DNA from: Parasponia andersonii
Lineage: Eukaryota; Streptophyta; Magnoliopsida; Rosales; Cannabaceae
Length of the DNA stretch: 64,000 bases
Reading direction: 5' to 3'
Assembly: GCA_002914805.1 (NCBI GenBank)
Contig: JXTB01000152.1
Location: forward strand, 353,371-417,370
Shown: in pieces, positions 1 to 11,355 of the stretch
How the letters are laid out: every line of letters starts with the position of its first letter
How positions within the stretch are numbered: the first letter of the stretch is position 1
The notes under the pieces: generated by a model
What the model saw: the letters and a program-made list of their open reading frames with translations, nothing else
Told to the model about the DNA's origin: nothing
Databases searched by the model: none
Program-made: the position numbers and the translations under genes

Positions 1-1227
1 GATTTTACTTAGAGTCATTGGACTCTACCTCTATGTTGTGAAAGGGTACTCAAAGTTTAGGTTTGGTTTACCTTTGGCCAGGGAGAAACTATATTATGAA
101 TTAGTGTAGTATTCCTACACCCCAACACTTTTTAAATTCAATATTTTTAAAAATGTTTTTATTAAAAATTGAAATGAGGTTTCATTGGAGATAGGCGTCA
201 CTCGAAGATGGTACCAGACAACCTATCCTATTAGAACCTTATTTCTGGAGCGTTAAGTGTGGATTTCAGTTGTCATGTGCATATTTCTAGGGTATTAGAT
301 TACATCCATGGAGTTTTTCTTTATATCAAAGACTTATAGAGTCTTTGGATCAACATTGCTTTGGTTTTCTCTAATGAGATTTTACACTAGATAAGAGATT
401 TGAAATGCTTTTGAAATTTCTCATATTTGGATGCTTGCATTTGAGATTAAAGTTTGCACTAATATTTTATATTGGTGATTTCCTATTTGGGTGTTCAAGT
501 CTTGTCTTTGACTAGAAGTGGTTTGTATTTGGTGCAATTCCTCGCTCTAATCGGAGAGCAAAAAATGGTTGTGAACCATTGAACTTCCTTTTTAACCTTC
601 ACCTCTAAAATCATTCATCTTGTGTAGTGTAATACAAGGATCCTTGTATTTCGTCTTAAACTATATTCGATCACGTTCTATGCGTGTAAAAGAGACTCTT
701 GTTAGAGTCATTGACTCAAAGACTATCTAGGACCGGGAACTAGTTGCAGAAAAATGGGTATATCCTCGGAGATTATTAATCTGGTATGATCAAGGGGACG
801 AGATTCTTATATCTAACATTTGGTCTGCTGTTCTAGTTGTGCCATACAATCAGTATTCAGAGTCATGTGTTCTTGACTTCTAATCATAGTTATCATTATC
901 TTTTCATTACTCATATACTTGAGGTTGTCGTTTCTAACCATAGGTGTTGAGATTCTTATACCTATTCTTGAGTTGTCTTATAATTTAGTATCTCTTCGTG
1001 TATGTCCTTATACCATACCATTGTGAGGTTTGGTATGTTGGCGGGATTCTAATGCCAAGTGAGAAGTGTCTGTTTCACACACTTTCATTAACTCATATTC
1101 GGCTTACTACTCGTAAATTCTATAGTCGAGAGTTCATTAAGCTTCTAGTGACTATTTCTTACAATCTTGCTCATACCCTTGATTTGTACTCGAATTTCAG
1201 GACGAAATTCTTATAAGGAGGGGAGAA
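1..1227 (+). mobile_element. 3' untranslated internal end of a Ty3/gypsy-like retrotransposon
   Basis: This stretch lies directly 5' of an LTR. It ends with a tail typical of plant Ty3/gypsy elements: GACGAAATTC at 1201, followed by the purine-rich tract AAGGAGGGGAGAA (about 1215-1227), which fits a polypurine tract for plus-strand DNA priming. I recognise no reverse transcriptase, integrase or gag motif in any frame. Either this is the long 3' untranslated part of the element or the coding region has decayed beyond recognition. The element continues to the left of the window. Confidence 0.6.
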
Positions 1228-3663
1228 TGTAAAATCCTAGTTTTTTTAAGGGTAATATGGTAATTTGATCAAATTTTTATTGTAAAAAAAAACTAATTAT
1301 ATATATATACATTACACACATACTCTCTCTCTCCCCTTCGTCTCCCCCCTCCTGATTCACCTCTCACTCTTGCTCTTTCTCTCATTCTCTCGGCCGAAGG
1401 AGCACTGTTGCCACCTCGCCCACCGTCCGGCAAGGCCAGCTACTAGCGAAGCTCCCCCACGCTGCCTACTGCCCATGCCACCGAAGCCCAGTCACCACCG
1501 AGCTCGACGTCACCGGAAAATGCCATTTTTGGCTGTGGGGAGTTTCGATTTCCGACGACAATTCTGACTGTTTCAGGTCGCGTTCTTGGACTCATTGGGT
1601 TCGTATCGTCAAGAGGAACCTTAAGGTGTATATTTCACGATATCATTTTGCCCGATTTAAAAGTTGCTATTTTTGGGTGTTTTTGAGTTTCGAATTTTAG
1701 TTTTTAGTCCGACCGTTAGATTTCATTTTTGTTGTCATTTTTGGAATGTACTCGGAAAATAGAGAAGTTTGATATATATATATATTGACTATATTTGGTG
1801 ACCGACACGAAAATCAATATCTAACGGTTTAGATTTTGTCTAATTTTGTGTACCACTGGTCTGGTGTTAGCTCAGACCCGAACTAATCAAATTATATGTC
1901 TAACTTAGTTATTTTGGACATTAAGAATTCAATGAAGAGGTCTGTTCATTGATTCGAAGCTTCGTTGAGGGGTCGATATTTCCTAAGTGAGCGATCGAGG
2001 GCGTGGAATTGGTTCCCGACCCTCCGAACGATCGTCCAATCAACACCTTGAGCATATAATAGCATGGTATCGCTATTCTAATAAGGTAAGGATTCGATTA
2101 CTTGATTCTAAAATTAATTTAATTTATAAATTTTACATATTTTCAATAAATATAGAATTTCGTGAAATAATTTATAAAAATTGTGTTTATGTCCATTTTT
2201 GACCTGATTTGATATATAAACTGCCTAGGAGATACGTCACACTGGTTGGTGTGTCATATATACTGTTTTGGATTATTTTTTGTAGGAAATTGGATTTTTA
2301 GTTTTTGATAGAAAATAGCTGTTGTAATGCCGAAACTTTTAGAAAATCCAAAATGGTTTGAAAACTCAGTTTTGAGGACTGGAAGTGATTTGATTAAAAA
2401 ATATTGCATGGTTATTTTGAGATTTTGTGGAGATGGTGCATATCCTTATTCTGTTATTTATAAAATATTTGTATAAATTCACACATTTATGATGCCCTAC
2501 ATTGGGTGATCGGACTTACGATGCCCTACATTGGGTGATCGAACATACGATGCCTTACATTGGATGATCGGACTTACGATGTCCTACATTGGGTGATCGG
2601 ACTTATGATGCCCTATATTGGGTGATTGGACTTACGATGCCCTACGTTTGGTGATCGGACTTACAATACCCTACATTGGGTGATCAGACTTACAATGCCC
2701 CATATTTGGTAATCGGATATATGATGCCCTATATTGAGTGATCGGACTTACGATGCCCTACATTGGGTGAGCGGATATACGATGTCCTATATTGGGTGAT
2801 CGGACATACGATGCTACACATCGGGTGATCGGACTTACGGCGCTTCTTTAGGTGGCTCGGACTTACGAGTGATCTATTAGGACACTTGGGACATCATGAT
2901 TGCATACATAGATATATGTTGGCTTGAATGGATATGTACTAGTTTTGATGGATGTTACAATGGTTTGAAATATTTGAACAATTGAAGTATGATTTCACTT
3001 GAGTTTTGTGAACTGTTTTGAATGGACTACTAACTATACAGGACCTTCAACGTGAGTATATTTTCTTACATATATAAAAACTTGTAATCGATTCTCTACT
3101 GAGCATTAACATGCTCACCCCCTTTATTTATTCCCATTTTCAGGTATTGATTTATTTTGGGGAAACTGTCTTAGTGACTTGTCAAGATTGTTTGGCATAT
3201 GTGTGTTGTTTCTCATATCTTTATTAGTTGGTTTGTACTCTGTATCATTTTTCTTTCTAAGTCAAATTTATTTAGCCAACAATAGTATATTTACTAAGTC
3301 ATGTATGAGGATGATATTGCTATTAAATTGAGTACTTAGAAATACAAATGATTTTATGTAGATTATTTGAACAATGGACCTTTTAGTTTTTAATTTGACT
3401 CATTTCTCTAAATGTTATGAAGTTAAAAATGTTTCTAAATTAGTCAATTGGAATTCCTCTAAACTTTGAGTGGAGTATTTTCTTGAAAATCTATAATAAT
3501 GAGAGGTTTTCTTAACTTAGATATTACTTATTTGTGAGAAGTATAGTTTTAAACCTCTTATACTCGATTTTTTTCCTAAAATTTTGGAAAAAAAAAATGC
3601 TATTTATCACTGTTTCAACTAAAAATTACCAAAAGTCACAGCCTTAGAATTTTGACCGTGACA
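1228..3663 (+). repeat. 3' LTR of the Ty3/gypsy-like element (about 2.4 kb)
   Basis: The LTR opens with TGTAAAATCC right after the polypurine tract and closes with ACCGTGACA, giving TG...CA ends. Internal landmarks match the LTRs at 6265-8588 and 39692-42482 (both reversed). One is an early block with AAGGGTAATATGGTAATTT. Another is a GC-richer block at 1385-1570 with CACCGGAAAATGCCATTTTT. A third is a block around 1700-1930 that is recognisable, as its reverse complement, at about 41740-41960. A segment near 3100 (CTACTGAGCATTAACATGCT) resembles the U5-side region of large plant gypsy LTRs. Short reading frames inside are not genes. The right boundary is inferred from the terminal CA only. 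Confidence 0.65.
2491..2850 (+). repeat. 29-bp tandem repeat array inside the LTR (about 12 copies)
   Basis: The unit begins GATGCCCTACATTGGGTGAT and recurs every 29 bases at 2491, 2520, 2549, 2578, 2607, 2636, 2665, 2694, 2723, 2752, 2781 and 2810. Copies carry scattered substitutions, and the last degenerate piece ends near 2850. Related degenerate motifs (TTTGGGTA next to AAGTCC) occur in the reversed LTR around 7070-7130, so the array appears to be an old feature of this LTR family that expanded in this copy. Confidence 0.9.
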
Positions 3664-4769
3664 TCGAAGATTTGGTACTAGTAGCTATCAGAATAACTAA
3701 GCTACCACCAACATGGGTATCTATTAGAAAATATTTTACTTCATTTTACAATTATCATTGTTTTTCTAGTTCGAGAACCAATTATGGTTATTGGATACAT
3801 TTTTAGTTTTTGTATGTTTTTTTTTTGTTTGTACATGCATTGCATTCGTGATGCGTTTATTTTTTGCTTTCTGAAATAGCCTATTTCATGTTATAATACC
3901 AAGATCCAATTAGGTAGAGAAATTTTCCCTTATATATAGAGGATTACCTTCAATTTAAGAGCTAATAATAAGCTTTAATTAAGCTTTGGTACACATTCCA
4001 ACAGCAGATTAATTAAGCTACCTGCTTGAAGTCCAATATTATAGTTTCTCTATATCAACGAGACTTTAATGATCATAGGATCGAGTAGATCTCATTGGAG
4101 AACATTAAAATATTTTGTACCTCAAAAGTCTGAGGACTTGAGTTATTTCATTAATCATGTTCCAAGATACATAAACAAACAATTCATAATTGAATTCTAA
4201 TAGAAAAAATAGCTTTAGTAACACTTATATTTGACCAATGAAAACAAAAAAGTAACACTCGTACAAGTGTTGCCTAAGTGTAACTAAAGAAGGGGCACAT
4301 GCAACACTTGGACAAGTGTTATTTCTAGATTGGTCGCTCAGAACATAACAAAGTATGTATACTTGTAACAAAGTATGTATACTTGTACGGAAAGTGTTGT
4401 TGTTTTTAATTTTAGAATATTATATACGACAATACTACTTATACAAGTATAGTCGTACATAGACTACCACGAGAAAATTTCCCTTGGAACAAAAATTAAA
4501 TTTTTTCTTGTATTAAATATTTAAATTTTATAACATTAATTTCACATTATATAATATTTTAAAGTATTGTAATTCTAAATACTAGTCTAGCCCAAAAATT
4601 TCCCCGGTCTTAAATATTCAATTTTTACAGTACCAATTCTACATTACTTAATATTTTAATTTATTGCAACTCCAAATACTAGTCTAGTTATACAATATTT
4701 ATTAATAAAATAAAGAACTTTAGCTAGGTACAACCATAAAATAGTTAAATAATAGCTAAACATACAAAA
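3664..4769. other. Non-genic stretch with short palindromic repeats
   Basis: No gene is visible. Between about 4205 and 4480 there is a cluster of short inverted motifs (AACACT...AGTGTT), a perfect 20-bp tandem pair at 4347-4386 (AACAAAGTATGTATACTTGT twice), and a hairpin-capable segment near 4428-4462. This looks like a decayed non-autonomous DNA transposon, but I could not define ends or a target duplication. Confidence 0.4.
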
Positions 4770-4772
4770 TAA

Positions 4773-5189
4773 CTACTGTGTTTGGTAGGAAGTAAAAAAA
4801 AAAGGAAGGAAGGAAAAAATTGGAGTGAAAGAAAATATATATAATGGAAAAAAAAATGTGTTTCTTTAATATTGTTTGACATACATGAAGGAAAGAAAGT
4901 ACCAAAGTTATGAAATTACAACTTGCTCTTTTTAATTATACTAATTTGTTTTAAAATTTAATGATAAATGTGTAATTTCATATTGATTATAGTTGTAGAA
5001 TATTTTTCTTCCAATTTTCTTTCTAATTTGGGGAGGCTAAAAATAGTGAGATTCACATTTTTTTTTCCATCTACTTTTCCTTTCTTCTCTCTTTTCCGTC
5101 CTACTAAATACCAATTTTTTTTTTCTTTCATTTTTCTCTCCACTATTTTCTTTCCTTCCTCTTTTCCCCTCTATCTACCAAGCACAGCG
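4773..5189. mobile_element. PIF/Harbinger (Tourist)-like MITE, 417 bp, TSD TAA
   Basis: Terminal inverted repeats are CTACTGTGTTTGGTAGG at the left and CTACCAAGCACAGCG at the right; the core TGTGTTTGGTAG pairs with CTACCAAGCACA with one mismatch. TAA flanks both ends (4770-4772 and 5190-5192), the 3-bp target duplication expected of PIF/Harbinger MITEs. Purine-rich sequence inside the left end (AAGGAAGGAAGG) is mirrored by pyrimidine-rich sequence inside the right end (CTTTCCTTCC), extending the hairpin. The two opposed reading frames of about 60-75 codons inside it are hairpin shadows. A related MITE lies at about 45767-46154. Confidence 0.75.
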
Positions 5190-5192
5190 TAA

Positions 5193-6264
5193 GTATAATG
5201 GACACTAACAGGATATATATTTGCTTTTGTGTGTAATTGTTTGGAATAAGAAAGTTACTTTACAATAATTATGCACGACAAATTGTTTCAAAAAAAAAAA
5301 ATACATGAGAAATTAAAGAAAAGGGAAACTATTGAATCAGTGCTTTTGTGGGTTAGGTGAGTTACTTTTGAGCCTAAAGGAAAGCTTAACAACGTTTGAA
5401 TGAAAGAGAAAGAGAACGAGAATTAGAAAGGAGAAAAAGAAGAGAAAATTAATGGGAAACTGGCTACCATCAATCAGCCTCTTAATATGGAGATTTTGTG
5501 AGGACGTTTGTTCCAGGCACTAAGTACTCGGAGATCTGTGATTTGTGACGACAAAGCTACCGGAAAATCACGTGCATGGTTATGGTTTCATTACATATAT
5601 AAACATATAAAGTAACAGAAGATTGGACAATCGTTATATACACGTGAATAGACAACAACAACGTCAAAATTGAAATTGAAGGTTTTTTTTTTTTTAATAT
5701 ATATAATTTTATTTTATAGCATACGCTGGATAAGTACACCTATAAGGCTACAATCGAGTAAATTTGCATTTTATTTTTTTCAATTGGAAAGTAGTCCTAT
5801 ACAATGGAATATTCCACACTAAATCTATTCCAGCGTATCCCTGTCAAAATGTGATAATTATGAAAAAATAACTAAATGTATGTGATAAGAAGATTTGTAT
5901 GAATTAATATGAGCATATGTGGTGTGCTGTTTGGAAAATCTCTAAGTCTCTAACCACAAACTGAACCGCCTGATGGACACCACTTGTGGTTTGGGTTGAT
6001 CGGTTTCCACTGTCAAAACGAATATCTTAAAGACCATTTCTTATGATGATGTATCATGTTGGCACCTCATATTAATAGGAAAAAAAATAGAGTTCACAAG
6101 TAGAATTCATCTGAGGGATCCACGCACTATCAGTGTATGTAATACAAGCAGTCATGCACAGTAAGTCTCATAGCATTTTTCATCTTAGGTTATATAGTTT
6201 GAATCTTTAAGGAACAGTGTACATAACGGGGATAATAAAAGTTGAAAAAAATTCCTTACGACAA
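5193..6264. other. Non-genic stretch
   Basis: AT-rich sequence with purine-rich tracts (about 5390-5450). I see no coding region, RNA gene or defined repeat. Confidence 0.5.
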
Positions 6265-8588
6265 TATCACGACTTGAGGCCGAGGTGAGTGGTAGAATGA
6301 GTACATATTTTATAAAATAGAAATACCTAAATTAATTTTAAAAATAATTCAAAAAACTGATCAGAATCTTTAATTTTTCAAATTGACCTCTATAAAATAT
6401 TTAATTGAGATAAAATCTACAATTATCCGTCATTCCTTAAATATAAACCGTAAATAAAATATATATTCAATAATTATGCATCGTATATTCATCTCACACC
6501 TAAATGTAGACACATATTATATAAATTATGTCCAAATCCCACAAATAATTTACTCAGTTATTATTCAATCCAAGTTCCTATTTAAGTCTATAATACACAA
6601 GTCTAGTAGGAATTTACCAAAATGCAAACAGACTAATAAGTTCTCAATACCTTGATCTAAGTCCCTATATCCAAATCCTACTAAGTATTACCTGAGGGAG
6701 GGAAAGATGGGAGGTAAGCTAATGCCTAGTACAGAATCGATTACGGATTTAAATAAAGGAATAGTTAAATTTAAATTCCTGCATAATTAATAGTTTGTTT
6801 ATAAACAATTTATGAAATCCATTTATAGATTTCAAGGATTTATTAAACTCTAATCTTTACAAAATATTTTCCTACATTCCAAAGGTTCATAAATGCCAAA
6901 CCTTTGCCTGATATGTTTCCAAAGTTCAAAGGTTCACAAATCTCAAAATCTTTTACCAAATACGTTTCCAAAATTAGTAAATATCCCTACTGCCAAATGT
7001 ATAGTAATGTAATGTAACCATGATGGTATGTCCAAGATATTCAAATAGAACAATCATAAATCCAAACACCCTATTTGGGTACTGTAAGTCCGAACATTCA
7101 CTTTGGGTATTATAAGTCCACGACCTTGTAAGTATTATGAATGCATGTAATGCTATATGAATGATATTGATGAGACTATATACTATTTATAATAAAATCT
7201 TAAATAACTATGCAGTAAGTTTTATCCTAAAATATCACATGTACACATATAATTATCAAAATAAAATAAAGAATATATAATTCACGAAATTTTAACAATA
7301 GATAAATTAATCCAAATGCAACAAAATTTCATAAAATGTTAGTAATCAATCTCATACCTTAATCGAGTGCCTAGATATTATTACGGTACTATTGAGAGCA
7401 TTTGACATTGTTGTTTTGGTGGTCGTTAAGAGAGTTAGGAATTGTTTTCAAACCCTCTATTATTTGGTTCAAAAGTTCGGTTCAATTCATGAAATAGATA
7501 TTACCAACGAATTCTTAGCATAAAAAATAATTAGATTAGATTTATAATTCAATAACTTTAGGTTTCGCGTTGAGGTCCAGCCTTTGGTATGCAAAACGAA
7601 ACAAATCTTGAATCTCATGTCTCAAAATTCGTGTAATTTTGAAACGTAATGATATTTTATATTAAAGTTCACCTCTCGACCTCAATAAATCCAAAGTCAA
7701 GGTCATTCGTTTCGAATTCCCGAGCTTTGAACGGGTCTCTAATCCAAAAATTACAAAAATATTACTTTTTTGAAAAAATTAAAAAATCTCCTCTTTTTTA
7801 ATTTGATAATTAACACGTCTTCGAATATTATTTCAACACCAAAAATTCATATTTTTTTCCATGTTTCAATTTCTTCTTTCGCATCGTATAATTTTTACAG
7901 CCTAAACAATTATTTTACAAAAGAAATTATAAAAATACCAATTTTAAATTTGTAAACTAGCCAAAAGTGTAAAATGCTCACCGGAGCTGTGTTGAGTTGT
8001 GAAACCAACTGGAGTATGTCGAGAAGGACGAGCTGAAGTCTACATGACGGAGGTCGTTTGGCAAAAAAAACGCCAAAAATGTTGTCGTCTTTTGAAGCGC
8101 CGAGCTTGCTCGTTGGAGCTCAAAATGCGGCGAGGCCTAGCCGGTCTTCTTCGTCGGTGGCCGGCGAACAGCGCGGGCCTACGTGTTGGGCACGGGAGCC
8201 AGTCGTGTGACGGTTGGATTCGCACGTGAACAGTAACCGAGAATAAGAGAGTTTTCGGGGACTTGTGCGAGAAAGAAGAAATTTTTAGGTGATTTATTGG
8301 CAAATTATTGAACTATAACACACGTGTCATCGTCTGAGTGTGTGGACACTATTTGGAAAACTATACTCTGGCCTAGTTTATGAAATGTCTTTTCATTTAC
8401 ACCCTCAAGTAATTACCTTTTGGTCCCTTATTGAAAATTCCTTACATTTTTGCTCTTACGAACCTAGACTACATTCCATCCAAGTTCACTCAACAATTTT
8501 TATTTTTATATTTTAAAAATAGGTAATTACCAAATTGCTCCTTTGCCTTAAATTACCATTTTACCCTTAAATAATCAGGGGTTTTACA
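6265..8588 (-). repeat. Reverse-orientation LTR, relative of the 1228-3663 LTR
   Basis: Read on the minus strand it starts TGTAAAACCCCTGATTATTT at 8588, followed by AAGGGTAAAATGGTAATTT, closely matching the start of the first LTR. It ends near 6265 with CTCAAGTCGTGATA, comparable to the GTCGTGACA ends of related LTRs but with a mutated terminal dinucleotide. A GC-richer block at about 8000-8240 occupies the same relative place as the GC-richer block of the other LTRs. Degenerate copies of the 29-bp-type motif lie at 7070-7130. No flanking target duplication is recognisable and no internal retroelement region adjoins, so this is probably an old solo LTR. The reading frames at 7999-8303 belong to it and are not genes. 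Confidence 0.6.
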
Positions 8589-10498
8589 ATAATACACGGT
8601 CATTACACCAAGGCATATAGATATACACCCATACCTTTAAAGAATATAATTAATGGAAAAGAAAAAGGAAAATTGCTTGGTTAAAATTCAACCAAACCAA
8701 GTACAATGAATCAAGATTTTATAAGAAAATGAAAACCAAGATTTATAATAAGCCTAATCAACCCACAAACCACAAACAAATTGTATGTAAAAAATCTACG
8801 AGTCAAGTACAGATTACGTACGTAGATTCTCTATTTCTTTCTTTTTGGTTTTTGTTTTGTTTTGTTGCAGATTACATATGAGATTACCTTGCAGGATATT
8901 AAATTAATGGTCGATACATTCTTACATTAAATCAAGTAAAATAAAATGTAGTGAACAATGGATATTAATAAAATTATAGAGAGGAAACTATTAAATGAAA
9001 GAAAATAGAATCAACAATGAAGGTTATAATGATACATCCTTATATTAAAACCCTACGATATGATCGCCGGAAAAAAAAAATATATATATATATATATACT
9101 GGCTACAAAGTACGGGGACGAAGCACCAAATGAACGAAGAGAGCAGCAAAATGAGAGCTATCGAGAGAGATTACTGACTTTTGACTAATGATCACTTTTG
9201 AGTGCAAAAGTACAGCTACCAATGTATATACATTATAAATATAGAATACTACATTAACTAACTGAAAAAAAAAAAAAAACTATCGTGTTAACTAATTAAC
9301 CTGGTTCCATTCTTTCAAAAAAAAAATTGTCACAGTAAAAATGATAAGAGAAATAATAAGAAATAGGAGAGAAAGGAGAAAAAATATAATACTTGAAAAG
9401 CAAAACTGAGAAAAAAAGAGACAAAAAAAACATCCACAATAAAAAATACATTATATTGAGGAAAATGATGAGTTCTTACATAATTACTGACCCAAAATCA
9501 AAACAAATTGAAAAAAAAAAAAATTCTTAGATCACTTTATTTATTTAAAAATACGAGATACCTCAAGTAACTCTAATAATGACTTTTGACAGATTTTGAG
9601 TTTAAAGAAGTAATATGTTACATCAAGTGTTCCAAAAGAAGTAATATTTTCTAAATAAGCTTTTAAAAGTGGTATCTTTTTTTTTTTTTTAAATAAATAC
9701 AGAATTTTTTCCAAAAAAAAAAAAAGAAAAGAAAAGTAGATCATTCGAGATTTTTTTTTTATCCCTGAAATTTTATCATGTAAAATCAATTTTTTTTTTT
9801 TTTTCTAAATTGATCATTATACATGAGAAATGTCAAAATCTTCCTTTGTGTTTCAGTAAAGCATCACTCATAACGTGTTTTTGGAATGCAAAATGTATCC
9901 ATTTCAGTTTGCAAATTCGAATCAAATTTATTCTTTCGGTCAAATATAGTCAAAATTTTATAACTTCATAAGCATTAGGTTAGAGTCTTTGTAGAATTAG
10001 GACTACAGAGTTCTGAGTTAGAGTTTTTATATAATATATAATATGCTTCAATTAATTTAGAAACGTTAAATATTAATCTAGGAGTTAAAAATGTCCTGCA
10101 TATTTGTCCTGCATATTTTCATGCATAAAAATGAGAAGTTAAAAAAATAAACTCATTCAGAGAAATAATTAAAAATGAGAAGTTACAAAACTACATTGAG
10201 AATAAACCTCCATGCATGGTTATACTAATTTTATTAGGAAGAACAATATTAATTACAGTATGTCAGAGTGTAGTTGTATAGAGCATTAGGAATAATGGAG
10301 TTCTGAGTTAGAGTCTTCAAGAACATTAAACTCCCAATTAATTGGGTGTCATAAAAGTGCGTAATTACGAAGTTAATAGCACATTCCAATAAATTTAGTA
10401 ATGCATAAACCAACCTATTTAATTTCAATACATTAATAAAGCTAACTAATGCCACATCAAAGAAAGAAAAGCTTTATAACATCCTGTCGTGCATACCC
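8589..10498. other. AT-rich upstream region of SPH gene 1
   Basis: No coding region is seen. It contains a short (TA)n tract at 9080-9100, several poly(A)/poly(T) runs and local duplications near the gene: GAGTTCTGAGTTAGAGT at about 10008 and again at about 10300, and a 14-bp tandem pair (TGTCCTGCATATTT) at about 10091-10118. These may be promoter-proximal repeats of the SPH gene; function is not inferable. Confidence 0.4.
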
Positions 10499-10507
10499 TA
10501 TAAAAGG
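10499..10507 (+). promoter_or_regulatory. TATA box of SPH gene 1
   Basis: TATAAAAGG lies about 95 bases upstream of the ATG at 10602. A purine-rich leader (GAAGAAAAAAAGAAAAAG) fills the space before the start codon. SPH gene 2 has the same TATAAAAGG in a similar place. Confidence 0.65.
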
Positions 10508-10601
10508 AGAGAAGAAGGCCAATTATAACCATCACAAAACCACTCGAAGAAAAAAAGAAAAAGAAAAAGAAAAAGCCTAAAAGTGAAGAAAACTCACAAT
10601 T

Positions 10602-11003
10602 ATGAAGATCAGTCACCCTCGCCCACTCCTACTCATTCAATTATTCTTTTTGGTGTTCTTTTCTTGTGTTTTAGAAACATGTGTAGGTGTTAGAGTTGAG
10701 ATCACCAACGGTTTGGGTCAAAACTTGGACCTAACAGTTCAATGCTTCAAGGCCAACAACAAGGATTCCTTTGTTATCCGTCCAAATGGAATATATTGGT
10801 TTGATTTCGAACGCAACATCTTTGTAAGACAAATATTCACTTGTAGCTTTCATTGGGCCCCAAGTATGGAGTTTAACTATCCTATTTATGACTCCAACTA
10901 TAGTGATTGCACATATTGCCAGTGGCGTATCACTATCACCGGACCATGCCTTTTCGACCCCAAAAAAAACAAATATATTTGCTTTCGATGGGATAGAAAA
11001 TAA
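10602..11003 (+). CDS. S-protein homologue (plant self-incompatibility S1 family), secreted, 133 aa
   Basis: The product is a small secreted protein of the plant S1/SPH family (Pfam Self-incomp_S1), whose founding members are the stigmatic S proteins of Papaver; most other members have no established role. Residues 1 to about 29 form a signal peptide with a hydrophobic core (LLLIQLFFLVFFSCV). The mature part starts near VRVEITNGLG, the usual first beta strand. It carries six cysteines (48, 81, 103, 106, 116, 127) and the family signatures TCSFHW, CQWRI and GPCLF. One N-glycosylation sequon is visible at Asn99 (NYS). It is a single exon of normal family length. The first in-frame ATG is used and is followed at once by the signal peptide. 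The SKDDDLG loop of typical members is replaced by NNKDSFVI. Expression in a restricted tissue is likely for the family but is not shown here. Confidence 0.93.
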   Translation: MKISHPRPLLLIQLFFLVFFSCVLETCVGVRVEITNGLGQNLDLTVQCFKANNKDSFVIRPNGIYWFDFERNIFVRQIFTCSFHWAPSMEFNYPIYDSNYSDCTYCQWRITITGPCLFDPKKNKYICFRWDRK

Positions 11004-11131
11004 CGTTTCGACGGACTAAGGGGTGGTTATTGGAATTACCATACTAAATGTATAAATATATGTTGTGACAGCGGTTTTCATAAACTTACAAATTATTAGA
11101 GGTTGATGTTTTTCTTTTTGACATTCTATTC

Positions 11132-11137
11132 AATAAA
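11132..11137 (+). terminator. Polyadenylation signal of SPH gene 1
   Basis: AATAAA lies 129 bases after the stop codon. The surrounding 3' UTR (GGTTGATGTT ... GACATTCTATT) resembles the 3' UTR of SPH gene 2 around 37715-37745. Confidence 0.55.
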
Positions 11138-11355
11138 AAGTTACTCTATTTATCATGTTTCCAATTGTAGACTTTCACTTAGAATTACTTAAGATTGATC
11201 TCTAATAATATGGTAAAAATCAACGAGATAAAAGAGAGTGTCGACTGTGGCAAGAATCAAAATGATCAGTTTTATTGTTGACGTGGCTTCAAAATAAAGC
11301 CTGATCAGGATGAGAACGTACATCATATTTGTGTGTTATTTTTTATTATATGAAG

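Noticed and set aside
2491-2850. CRISPR-like array
   Set aside because: The 29-bp units are contiguous tandem repeats without unique spacers, inside a plant LTR.
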